Assembly (NCBI GenBank): GCA_014379065.1 | Contig: JACMMM010000654.1 | Coordinates: 1-19,746, forward strand | From: Saprospiraceae bacterium | Lineage (GTDB): Bacteria > Bacteroidota > Bacteroidia > Chitinophagales > Saprospiraceae | Direction: 5' to 3' | DNA length: 19,746 bases | In this document: positions 5,732-14,360 of the stretch, piece by piece | Numbering within the stretch: position 1 is the stretch's first letter | Layout: each line of letters begins with the position of its first letter | Position numbers and translations under genes: made by a program | The notes under the pieces: model-generated | What the model saw: only the letters and a program-made list of their open reading frames with translations | What the model was told of the DNA's origin: nothing | Database searches by the model: none

Positions 5732-7456
5732 TCATTTTTTGGGTTCGTATTTCCACATATCTGTACGCATGTCTACCGTAATAACGTTTGTGATCTTATG
5801 CTGAATGCCACTGCCAGCGTACCCGAAACCATTCAGAGAAAACCCGAGTGCATCGCGTCGATTCCCGCCGGGAAACTTTTCGCGTTTTGTCCAGCCGGGA
5901 ACCGATGGGTCGAATTCATAAAAATCGTCGAGCACGTCGTTGTTGTAGCTATATCCCAGCCCATAGTAGCCCTTGTTTTCAATGCTAAAAGCGATGGCTT
6001 CAATACGAGGCACTCCTTTGTCGAAAAAACAACAAAATTCCCATTTGCCCGGATCATTGGGGTCTGACGGTTCAGGCGGAATAAATTTCCAAAAATCTCG
6101 CAGTATGGTTGGGCCGACAATTCCGCCACCGACATAGGCCCTGTCTCCAATGGTAAAACACGCAGCATCAGATCGCCCTAGGTTTTGGTCCACGCCACCG
6201 ATATTTATTCGGGCAGGAATGGAATCTACTGGCCGCCATACACCCGAAGTAGGGGTGTATTCCCAAAAATCCTGAAGCGCATATCCGTCTTTATCCATTC
6301 CAGAGCCTACATAGCCCTTATCCTGTAGAGAAAAGGCAACAGCCTTGACTCTTCGGGCACAAGCGAGGGGTGGATCAACGCCTTTACGCCAAGTATCTGC
6401 GCTGATGCAATACTTTCTAAAATCTCTAAGAGGTAAAACAGCGCTGCTGGAATCGGTCTGATATCCTCCAAAGATATAATAGGCTGTATCTCCAATAACA
6501 AATGCCGAGGCATTGGTGCGTTGCAACAAGTTCGGAATAGATGATGAGGCGGTAATTCCCCACTCACCGGTACTACCAGTAAAAGCCCAAATATCGGCAG
6601 GAAGATTGGGTTGGGTGCAGGCGGCGAAAGCTTCACAGCCAAACCCCACAAAAGCTTTTCCGTGGTTTTCTGAGCTTACCGCGACACCATCGCGGTAATT
6701 CCTAAAATCTTTCAGGCTTTCCCAGCCGCCGCATATTTGTATAGTATCCACCTTGTCGCTGTAAAAATGCTTGGTGCCTGAAACGGCATAGGCTCGGGCA
6801 AAATACCGTGTGTTGAATTTCAGGCTGTCAAATTTACTGGTAAATGGCCCGTCGTTAAAGGAGACGCCGAAATTCGAGCTCAGACAATCACTGCAGCCCA
6901 ATTCCGGGGTCGAATTGGTTTCAGAAAGAACATGTCCATACGAATCCACCGTCAGATGCAATGCCTCAAGGCCAACCAGAATACCATGCGCCCAAGCTGT
7001 GTCATTGTCCACCTGCCAATTTCCCGTTTGTAAAACCACGTTTCCTAGGGCAAACGAGCGGATAACATCGGCAAACACATAGCGTTCTCCCAATTTTGCC
7101 CAGGCACGGAAAAAATACACTTTACCCTCTACTGGCACTGGGAAATTATAAACAAAAGCACCATTGCCTTCAGAAGGGGGAGATACTGTAAGTACCTGGC
7201 CACCTTCAGGTGAAGCCCCCGAAATTTCCCCTTCATCATTTGACCAGATGAAGCCGCAGGATGCTGCTTTTGAATCAATCAAGTTCTCAATCCGCCCGGT
7301 CAATTTTAGGAGTGCGAGAGACTGCGGCTCAATAGGCTCGGTGCTGACGGTGAAAAACTCCAGACCCGTTAGCTTAGGCTTTAGGCAACCGCTGTTATTG
7401 GTCAGCATAACCAGCAGCCATGTAATGATAAAAATACTACAGGGGCGATAGGACAT
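5732..7456 (-). CDS. Kelch-repeat probable outer-membrane lipoprotein
   Basis: A 574-residue protein whose N-terminus is a short hydrophobic signal followed by NSGC. The probable lipidated Cys is Cys24, although Asn at the -3 position is unusual for a lipobox. Residues ~30-235 hold two Fn3-like domains of the type with SCGFIWS and NTRYFARAYA. Residues ~240-574 hold five or six Kelch-type blades, recognisable by repeated R-A-A-F-x-I-G-D/N-x-G-Y-x-G-x-G and D-F-W-x-Y/F-x-P patterns (for example KAVAFSLQDKGYVGSGMDKD and DALGFSLNGFGYAGSG). Kelch propellers bind proteins or glycans, and no enzyme site is visible. The gene begins 3 bp after the giant surface protein ends, so translation is probably coupled, and the next gene follows by 7 bp. 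Lipoprotein status is the least certain part. Confidence 0.85.
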   Translation of the reverse strand: MSYRPCSIFIITWLLVMLTNNSGCLKPKLTGLEFFTVSTEPIEPQSLALLKLTGRIENLIDSKAASCGFIWSNDEGEISGASPEGGQVLTVSPPSEGNGAFVYNFPVPVEGKVYFFRAWAKLGERYVFADVIRSFALGNVVLQTGNWQVDNDTAWAHGILVGLEALHLTVDSYGHVLSETNSTPELGCSDCLSSNFGVSFNDGPFTSKFDSLKFNTRYFARAYAVSGTKHFYSDKVDTIQICGGWESLKDFRNYRDGVAVSSENHGKAFVGFGCEAFAACTQPNLPADIWAFTGSTGEWGITASSSIPNLLQRTNASAFVIGDTAYYIFGGYQTDSSSAVLPLRDFRKYCISADTWRKGVDPPLACARRVKAVAFSLQDKGYVGSGMDKDGYALQDFWEYTPTSGVWRPVDSIPARINIGGVDQNLGRSDAACFTIGDRAYVGGGIVGPTILRDFWKFIPPEPSDPNDPGKWEFCCFFDKGVPRIEAIAFSIENKGYYGLGYSYNNDVLDDFYEFDPSVPGWTKREKFPGGNRRDALGFSLNGFGYAGSGIQHKITNVITVDMRTDMWKYEPKK

Positions 7457-7459
7457 TCT

Positions 7460-10400
7460 TTATTTGTTTAAAATCACGGTTTTCGTGACGCTTTGCGCAT
7501 TATCCATGTGTATTCGCAGCAAGTATATCCCTTGAGGGTTATCGCTTATGTCAACTTGGAGGATACGGGCCTGTAGTCGCTCAGGTGTCGTTTTTTTGAT
7601 TAACCGACCAATTGCGTCGTAAACCATAATATCAGTATTAACGAATTCGGGCAGGTTAAAATCAATATAAATGATTCCTGCTGTCGGATTGGGGTGAATT
7701 CTTATAAAGGACGACCAGTCAGGTTCCGATGCTCCCAGAACCAGAATCAGCAAAGAATCGCTGGTTATTTTGCAATTGTTGGCATCCTTCACTTCTACAA
7801 AATAAGTACCCGCAAACTGATCGGTAATGACTGGTTGATTATTTCCAGGCAAGATGAAGCCATTCTGGATCCACTGATAACTGTATGGTGGCGTCCCACC
7901 CTCTACGCTTACCGAGATAGTACCTGAGTTGGAAGTAGGGGTAGGCACGTGCATAATCGTCGAATTAATTATTGCTAAAACTGGAGGTTCGACAAGCGTA
8001 TAAAGAGCAGTGTCCTTACAACCTGCGCCATCCGTAAGCGTTGCACTGTACACTCCTGCGGGCAGGTTGAGGATTTGGGCGATGGTTTGCCCGTTCGACC
8101 ACACCACTGAATAGCCACTACCCGACCCACCTTGGGCCCCGGCAAACAAAGCGCCAGTAGCACCTCCATGACAAAGGATCGGTAGCATTTCGACAATACT
8201 TACCGTCGGTACTGGCCGGTAATTGACAAATACAGTGTCAGCAGCGGTACATTGGTTTGAATTGGTCACGGTAACTGAATAGCCCGGAGGCAAGGCCGGA
8301 TTCACAGAGATGGTTTTAGTAGTTTCTCCAGTGCTCCACTTAAAGGTGTCTCCTGGATTGCTGGCTACTGTCAGGGTAAGTCCTTCCCCTGGACACACCA
8401 ACTGATTGGGACCTGCGTTGGCAAGTGGGGTTTGAAAATATGAAAAAGTCAGGGCCGTACGATTATTGGAGTTGCAGTTCGTGAGCAAATTCCGGGCTTG
8501 GGCATAAAAGGTACCTGGCCCGGGAGGCGTGAATGAATTGACTCCTGTTCCATTTGGTAGAACCGAACCACCCGTTGCAGTGGGGTACCAGTCGGTCGTG
8601 TTGCCAGGCCCTGGGTTTACTTTCAACGGAGGCAATGACGATATGCCCGGGCACGCGGATTCATTGCCCAATGACATGGGGGCCTGGATAAAACCGCACA
8701 GGCATTGGGGCGCCGGTACAGCTAGCACTTTAGAGCATCCTGTTAATGTGCTGGTTGCAGTAATCGTAAGGTTGGTGCCGCTTGGAACATCTTCAAGTTG
8801 GTATTGTCCGTTGCCCAGAAAAAGTAAGACTCCAACATTGGGTAAGATGCTGATTTGGGTATTTGCAGAAACGAACCTGATCGTATAGGTACTTAAATCT
8901 GGTGCGCATGTGGTATCTAGGATCTGTATCCCTGGCAGAGGATTGATATTGAGCAACATTTGATCTGAAGCGGCAGGGCAGGGGCCTGATGGGTCGTTAG
9001 TGGTGAGCGTAAGGAGTACTGTGTTAATGCCGACAGCTGGGGTGTAGGTCGTTGCCAGGGCATTTACATTGCCAAATTGCCCACCTGGGATCGAGGCTGT
9101 CCAAGTAACGCCAGAAGCACCGGACATTCCTCCCTGAAGCAAGGCGAATCCATTGGCACAAATTATCGTGTCTTTACCAGCGCTGGCGGTAGCTTGCGGG
9201 TTTACAATGAGTTGGACAGCTGTCTCTAAAGTACTGGGGCATCCGCTGGCCAAATGGCGCGTACGGGCTTTGTAGATTCCCGGCCCTGGCGGCTGGAAAT
9301 TGACGTCGCCTGCCAGAAGAAGGGCATTGCCCGTGTCAAACCAGTCCGCAGTTTCGCCAGGATTAACTTGAACGGTCAGAAATGGGATATTATCTCCTTC
9401 GCAAATAGTTTTGTCCCCACTGCTTACAGGGGCTGCAAGTGATGGACAGTAACAGAACGATTTCAATACTGATTCCTGAGTGAAACAGCCCGTAGCGGTA
9501 GTGGTTGCCTTAATGTTTACCGCTGTACCCGTAGGGATTCCGACAACAGTAAAAATGCCGCCGCCGTTATTTTCGACCGTATAGGGGAACGCAGTCACGG
9601 AATTCGCATCGGTACTTACGATAACTTTATAAAAAACAAGCGAGGGTTCGCAGGTGTCCGTTACGCTATTGAATAATGGTTTTGGGTTTTCTTCCAGAAT
9701 GACCAGAGTGCGGGTCAGGCTTATACAGTTATTTACCAGATTCCGCGCCGCTGCGTAATACGTGCCCGCTTGTGAAGCTTGGAATATGGTAGTTCCCTGT
9801 CCCCCGGCCAATGGTTGTCCACCCGAAGCCTGTGCATACCAGTCGGCAGTTTCACCGGCTGCGACCGAAACACTCAGAGGCGGAATTGGAGTGCCCTGAC
9901 AATAAGTTATCAGCCCGGAAGCCATGGGTGCAGAAACGCCGGGGCAGGGGCAGGGCGGAGAAATAAACGTTTGTTGTTGCTGGCAGCCGGTAGATGTTAT
10001 AATAGATGTGACTACGATATTGGTGCCAGTGGGGATGCCGCTGATCGTCACAGTCCCTGATCCGGTCACCGTGCCTGCACTCGACTGTACGCTGTTGCCA
10101 GTTGTATTGAGCGTCAAAGAGTAAGAATTCAGGTCTGGTGCACACAAAGGGCCGGAAGACGTAAGGGTCGGTAAAGGGTTGATGGCCAGTGTTATTTGTG
10201 TGGATAAAGTGCTGACACAACCACTCACAAGATTGCGGGCTTTTACAAAATAGTCTCCCGCAGCAGTTGGCGTATAGGATGTCGAGCCCGCCAAAAGTAG
10301 CGTCCCATTGGCATCATACCAGTCAGATGTGAGGTTAGCGCCTACAGTGACACTCAGGGTGGGTATCGGAGTGCCCTGGCAAATTTTGACTAGTGCATTG

Positions 10401-13400
10401 GTTGCTGTGGGCGTTACGACAGGTGGGCATCCGCAACTGGGCGCGGGCAAAGTAATGGTCTTACTACAGCCTGTGTTCGTAAATGTAGCGGTTATATTGA
10501 TGTCCATATCGGCGGGCACATTGACTATATTGAAGTTTCCGTTTCCACCACTGACCAGTCCGGCAGTTGTAGTAACGGTAGCGCCGTTCGTGGTCGTAAG
10601 TGTTACATTATAGTTTAGGTTGTTGTTCGTACAGACAGTGTCGGCTATCTGGATCGTTGGTATTGGATTGACGGTCAGCATAACAGGAGTACGTGAGGAG
10701 CTGACACAGCCCGTGGTGGTGTTACGGGCTTCGGTGTAATACGTCATTGTGATGGATGGTGGTGTATAATTTGAGTTGCCGCTCAACACATTAAGCCCTC
10801 CCGTTGCCTGATTATACCAATCGACGGTAATACCTGCTGGCGTACTGACACTTAACGATGGCACGGTAGCGCCTGCGCAAATAGTCCTATTTTGAGGGTT
10901 TGTTGGCGCGGCAGGAAGTGCATTGATAGTCACTGACTTGGTTGCAGAAGCTGTGGTGAAGCAGTCCTTATTTGTGACCGTCACTGAGTAAGAAAACACG
11001 CCGCTTTGTGTGGTAGGCAGGGAAATGCTTTTCGACGTTTCGCCCGTACTCCATTGGAATTCAAATAATTCTTCAGGTTGGCTACCCGTAGTGGTAGTGA
11101 GCGATATTGGCTGACCGGCGCAAACCGATATGGGGGCGGTTGGTGAAATGCCGACAACAGGCGTGATACAGATGCCAAGTTGTTCTATTTTTACAAACCG
11201 CCGATACAGGTCGGGGTTTTTATCAGAGCGGAAATAGAGCGTAGTACTGCGCGGTACATTCAGGTTATACGGTTGTTGAAAGCTAAGGGTAATTTCTTCC
11301 GCCCCATCGCTCAAAGCAGGTGTGACCGTCAGCCAACTTGCTGCTGGTTGCTCTTCTACTGTCCAGTCCAAGCTCGATGAAAATACAAACTTTGCCGTGG
11401 CCACATTTGGTGCGACACGAACCAGACCGGTTGATGCGCTGAAAGTTGCTGCTTGTCCTACAGGTCTGAGCCGGGTAATCAGGCTGATAGAATCGGGTTT
11501 AAATACGGCGCCCCCTGTAACGCCAGGCACCTGTGGCGAGAAAGTGGGAATCATTTTTTGATACGTATCTTTCCCCAGCTCCGTTTGAAGTATGACCACG
11601 AAAAAAGAGTCGTTCGGGGCGTACGAGCATTTCAACGTATCAGCACTTGCATCCCCCTTGATATTGAAATACGTGATGGGCAAACCAGGCCAGTATTTAT
11701 TCAGTGAATCGCTGCTGGTGAGCAGCCCACTATTGTCACGGTACAGAAAATTGATCAGGTCGTTATTGTCAAAATTGTAAGCAGTTCGCGGGATGGCAAC
11801 TTGGTGTACCTGAGTCGGGTTGGTTGGGCATACTATACCGTCGTACAAAACATTGTTGATCTGAAAATTATTTTGGACGTTGCAAGTCAATAAAAGTGAA
11901 AAGTCATTGGATGCACCCCCATTTTTATCAATTATAACGTAATAGCTCCCTTCCGGAAGTGACTGATTAATAATAGCCTGCGTGTTGATTGTCGTGTTTT
12001 CGGCATAAGCAATACAACTACTGCCGCAGACAAAAGCATAAAGAAAAATTCCCATTTGGGAATTTGAAGCCATGGTAAGTTTTACAGTGGTTTGTTGCGT
12101 CAGCGTAAATTTGTAGTACTGCTCGCCGCCATTATAAGCTCTGGTGCCAGAATAGCATTGTTTGTACGCACTTGTTCCAGGTGGATTTCCTGACACCGAA
12201 AAATATGGATCGGATTGACTTGCTGAAACCGTGCCCGTTTTGTTCTCGCCACACAGGATCGGTACTGGATTGGAAGGGCATTTGCCGTTCGGTGTCACGC
12301 TCAGGTTGGAGTAAGTGGCGCCAGGCAAACCAGTGACTACTAGATAATAGAAATTGGAGCAGGAATTTAACGGTAAGTCGTTGTAGCCATTGCCAATATC
12401 AGGGCTTACCCAACAATATTGCCCGGATAGGCAAATGTTTTGATTTTGATCACCATTAAAATTTGCTGATTGCCTGCTACATACAAATACAAAGCATTTG
12501 GTCAAAGGGTCATTGTTATTGTCAAAATTGAGGTCGATTTGGTTGCCTGACACATCATTGGGGTCCTGGTGATAAATGTATATATCTGCTGCCAGGTTAT
12601 TGGGTACATTTCCCCCGTATGCCGATTTTACGCAGGGTGCTTCTAAAATTTGGCTGGGCGCCTGGTCAGAAAGATCGAGCGAACCGTTATAGGCTTCACC
12701 GCGATAAATGAAAGTGCCGCCATAATCACAGACTGTATTGCAAATCCCCCATTCTTCCGAAGTATAGAGTTGACACCGTGCATGGGACTCGTTGGTTAAA
12801 AGGGAGCCGTTTTCAATGCAAACAGGGTCATAAAGTGCCGGAGAAGTACAAGATGGTATTTGACCCCAGAAACAAATATCATCAATATAAAAGTCTGTAT
12901 TGGTTTGTCCATAGAAATTGGCGCCCGCCAGGCGTTTTAAATTAGAGGGCGTGCCGTTTTGAAGCAAACCAAGACTGAATTTCCACTGCCGGACGAACTC
13001 GCCGTCTATCCATAATTGGGCAGAATCCTTCACCAGATCAACAATGTTTACCACCGTAAACCACGTATTCACAGGATAATCGAAAGTTGCAATTGTACTG
13101 TTTGCCACCTCCAGGTTTCCGCCTCCCCCCGAGTCAAAAAACACCTCGCAAGCCCAGTTCGCGTTGCCTCCGTCAGCATCGGGCGTTGTATGGAGCAGGT
13201 TGTAATACCCACCTTTATTGGTTGCTAGTTTCATTTTCCACGACAAACGCCATCGGCTGCTTGTCTGGTTGTCGAGCAGATAAACCAGGTCCGGGTCAAT
13301 AGCGTTGTTTTGTTGCACGCGGATAACTTTGTTGCCATTATCGGTGATCACGTTCGCGTCGTCGGACAAGGCTGAATTACATCCTGCGTTGGCATTAGTA

Positions 13401-14116
13401 CAGCGATCCCATAAAAGCCATCGGGTGCCTTGGGGTGTCAGTGGTTTATTGCTCAGGTAGTCCTCAAACCCGTCGCAGAATATTTTGTGGCCGGATGGCT
13501 CATCGTTAGTAGATTCTACACAGGTGCATGAACAGTTCATCGTCAGGTTGAACGTCCCTTGTTGCGTATTATCGTAGGCGTCGATGACTAAATAGTAAGT
13601 CCCTGGATTGAGGTTGACATCCAATACTTCGCGGTATACACCGATCTGGACATTATCTTCAATAGAAAAAGCATAACAGTTGGGAGGGGAACAACTCGTA
13701 AGCAGAAACATGTCGAAATCGGCGGCATTGAGGATATCCATAATGAAATGGACGCTGGATTTTTGGGAGACGGTTACCTTATACAAGCGGTCGTAGCCAG
13801 AAAAAGCCGCTCCTGAAACGCAGTTGTAATCGCTGATGGTAAAGTCGTTGCCGGCAGCAGCGTTGATTGCTTGGTTGGTATACGTTTGACCGCACACTAG
13901 TGTGGAAAACACATTGCAATTTGCCTGAAATTCTACTGATTGGTAGGGGTTTTTATCACGGGTGTCTGGGGGAGGAAAATAATTGCCATTTAAAAATTTG
14001 ACATTGTCAGAGGGCAATGCTTCATTGCTGGAATCTGAACCTTGTTGGGGTGCAATTTGCGCGAACGCAACATGAAATGCCAAAAAAAGACCGAGGGTAC
14101 AGGCTGAAGTTTTCAT
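7460..14116 (-). CDS. Giant T9SS-exported multidomain surface protein
   Basis: A 2218-residue protein. The signal peptide ends at AFA/Q (~20). A PPC-like beta domain (~65-200) is followed by a LamG/concanavalin-like domain (~210-420, with IFCDGFED and DFYIDDICFWG), a Cys-rich region (~425-610) and a second PPC-like domain (~620-745). Then comes a BACON-like domain (~900-985, with LDWTVEE and ASWLTVTP). From ~1068 to ~1900 an Ig-like module (DWY...YYAEARN...GC) alternates with a second Cys-containing module (see the repeat entry). A SprB-like repeat follows at ~1978-2045 (LCHGGATG...VVWSNGQ...LPAGVYS), then a PKD/Ig-like domain. A type A T9SS sorting domain ends the protein at ~2138-2218 (HPNPTAG...VYDAIGRL...QGIYLLRI). 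No peptidase or hydrolase motif is visible, so it is best read as an adhesin or recognition protein on the outer surface. It heads the four-gene cluster, 3 bp before the Kelch gene. Confidence 0.92.
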   Translation of the reverse strand: MKTSACTLGLFLAFHVAFAQIAPQQGSDSSNEALPSDNVKFLNGNYFPPPDTRDKNPYQSVEFQANCNVFSTLVCGQTYTNQAINAAAGNDFTISDYNCVSGAAFSGYDRLYKVTVSQKSSVHFIMDILNAADFDMFLLTSCSPPNCYAFSIEDNVQIGVYREVLDVNLNPGTYYLVIDAYDNTQQGTFNLTMNCSCTCVESTNDEPSGHKIFCDGFEDYLSNKPLTPQGTRWLLWDRCTNANAGCNSALSDDANVITDNGNKVIRVQQNNAIDPDLVYLLDNQTSSRWRLSWKMKLATNKGGYYNLLHTTPDADGGNANWACEVFFDSGGGGNLEVANSTIATFDYPVNTWFTVVNIVDLVKDSAQLWIDGEFVRQWKFSLGLLQNGTPSNLKRLAGANFYGQTNTDFYIDDICFWGQIPSCTSPALYDPVCIENGSLLTNESHARCQLYTSEEWGICNTVCDYGGTFIYRGEAYNGSLDLSDQAPSQILEAPCVKSAYGGNVPNNLAADIYIYHQDPNDVSGNQIDLNFDNNNDPLTKCFVFVCSRQSANFNGDQNQNICLSGQYCWVSPDIGNGYNDLPLNSCSNFYYLVVTGLPGATYSNLSVTPNGKCPSNPVPILCGENKTGTVSASQSDPYFSVSGNPPGTSAYKQCYSGTRAYNGGEQYYKFTLTQQTTVKLTMASNSQMGIFLYAFVCGSSCIAYAENTTINTQAIINQSLPEGSYYVIIDKNGGASNDFSLLLTCNVQNNFQINNVLYDGIVCPTNPTQVHQVAIPRTAYNFDNNDLINFLYRDNSGLLTSSDSLNKYWPGLPITYFNIKGDASADTLKCSYAPNDSFFVVILQTELGKDTYQKMIPTFSPQVPGVTGGAVFKPDSISLITRLRPVGQAATFSASTGLVRVAPNVATAKFVFSSSLDWTVEEQPAASWLTVTPALSDGAEEITLSFQQPYNLNVPRSTTLYFRSDKNPDLYRRFVKIEQLGICITPVVGISPTAPISVCAGQPISLTTTTGSQPEELFEFQWSTGETSKSISLPTTQSGVFSYSVTVTNKDCFTTASATKSVTINALPAAPTNPQNRTICAGATVPSLSVSTPAGITVDWYNQATGGLNVLSGNSNYTPPSITMTYYTEARNTTTGCVSSSRTPVMLTVNPIPTIQIADTVCTNNNLNYNVTLTTTNGATVTTTAGLVSGGNGNFNIVNVPADMDINITATFTNTGCSKTITLPAPSCGCPPVVTPTATNALVKICQGTPIPTLSVTVGANLTSDWYDANGTLLLAGSTSYTPTAAGDYFVKARNLVSGCVSTLSTQITLAINPLPTLTSSGPLCAPDLNSYSLTLNTTGNSVQSSAGTVTGSGTVTISGIPTGTNIVVTSIITSTGCQQQQTFISPPCPCPGVSAPMASGLITYCQGTPIPPLSVSVAAGETADWYAQASGGQPLAGGQGTTIFQASQAGTYYAAARNLVNNCISLTRTLVILEENPKPLFNSVTDTCEPSLVFYKVIVSTDANSVTAFPYTVENNGGGIFTVVGIPTGTAVNIKATTTATGCFTQESVLKSFCYCPSLAAPVSSGDKTICEGDNIPFLTVQVNPGETADWFDTGNALLLAGDVNFQPPGPGIYKARTRHLASGCPSTLETAVQLIVNPQATASAGKDTIICANGFALLQGGMSGASGVTWTASIPGGQFGNVNALATTYTPAVGINTVLLTLTTNDPSGPCPAASDQMLLNINPLPGIQILDTTCAPDLSTYTIRFVSANTQISILPNVGVLLFLGNGQYQLEDVPSGTNLTITATSTLTGCSKVLAVPAPQCLCGFIQAPMSLGNESACPGISSLPPLKVNPGPGNTTDWYPTATGGSVLPNGTGVNSFTPPGPGTFYAQARNLLTNCNSNNRTALTFSYFQTPLANAGPNQLVCPGEGLTLTVASNPGDTFKWSTGETTKTISVNPALPPGYSVTVTNSNQCTAADTVFVNYRPVPTVSIVEMLPILCHGGATGALFAGAQGGSGSGYSVVWSNGQTIAQILNLPAGVYSATLTDGAGCKDTALYTLVEPPVLAIINSTIMHVPTPTSNSGTISVSVEGGTPPYSYQWIQNGFILPGNNQPVITDQFAGTYFVEVKDANNCKITSDSLLILVLGASEPDWSSFIRIHPNPTAGIIYIDFNLPEFVNTDIMVYDAIGRLIKKTTPERLQARILQVDISDNPQGIYLLRIHMDNAQSVTKTVILNK
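8440..10915 (-). repeat. Alternating A/B two-module tandem array in the giant protein
   Basis: Module A (~85-90 residues) carries ICQGTPIPxLSV, then ADWY, TYYAxARN, and GCxSxxRT ending in NPxPT. Module B (~75 residues) carries a TCxPDL...Y start, then VPTGTxxxITAT, TGC and a CxCP end. Units run about 10915-10410, 10409-9926, 9924-9429, 9428-8680 (longer because of an inserted Ig/PKD-like domain) and a last A from 8679. The normal period is about 162-168 residues. Units 2 and 3 are the most alike, including at DNA level around the CQGTPIP codons. Confidence 0.75.
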
Positions 14117-14190
14117 TACAGAGTTAAGTTTTTTTAAAAGGTAAAAAAAAGCATTCTCTCTGGCTACTTGTAAAAATCTGAGTTTTCTTA

Positions 14191-14208
14191 ATGGAGACTA
14201 CACTCCAT
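14191..14208. other. Short perfect hairpin in the leader of the surface-protein operon
   Basis: ATGGAG (14191-14196) and CTCCAT (14203-14208) are perfect arms around ACTACA. It lies between the possible -7 box at 14271-14278 and the ATG at 14116, so it would be in the 5' untranslated RNA. No U-tract follows in the direction of transcription, so it is not a typical terminator. Confidence 0.35.
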
Positions 14209-14270
14209 AGGATAAAATAAAAAGATGTGTTTTACAATATGAAAGGCAGGGAGGACGCATATTTAAAAAG

Positions 14271-14278
14271 CAAAAATA
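14271..14278 (-). promoter_or_regulatory. Possible -7 element for the surface-protein cluster
   Basis: On the minus strand TATTTTTG matches TAnnTTTG exactly, in the AT-rich 244-bp space between the STAND gene and the giant surface gene. It predicts a leader of about 145 nt. No TTG stands 17-23 bp upstream, so only half of the promoter is supported. The rest of this intergenic stretch shows no gene. Confidence 0.35.
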
Positions 14279-14360
14279 GTGACAATTAACTATTGGTAAA
14301 AATTTTTGATAGAATATTTTAAAGATTTCCTTCATTAAATAATGCTCCGTATTTCGCCTG

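Noticed and set aside
8440..10915. CRISPR-like periodicity
   Set aside because: The period is about 490 bp and is explained by repeated protein modules; no short identical direct repeats with unique spacers are present.
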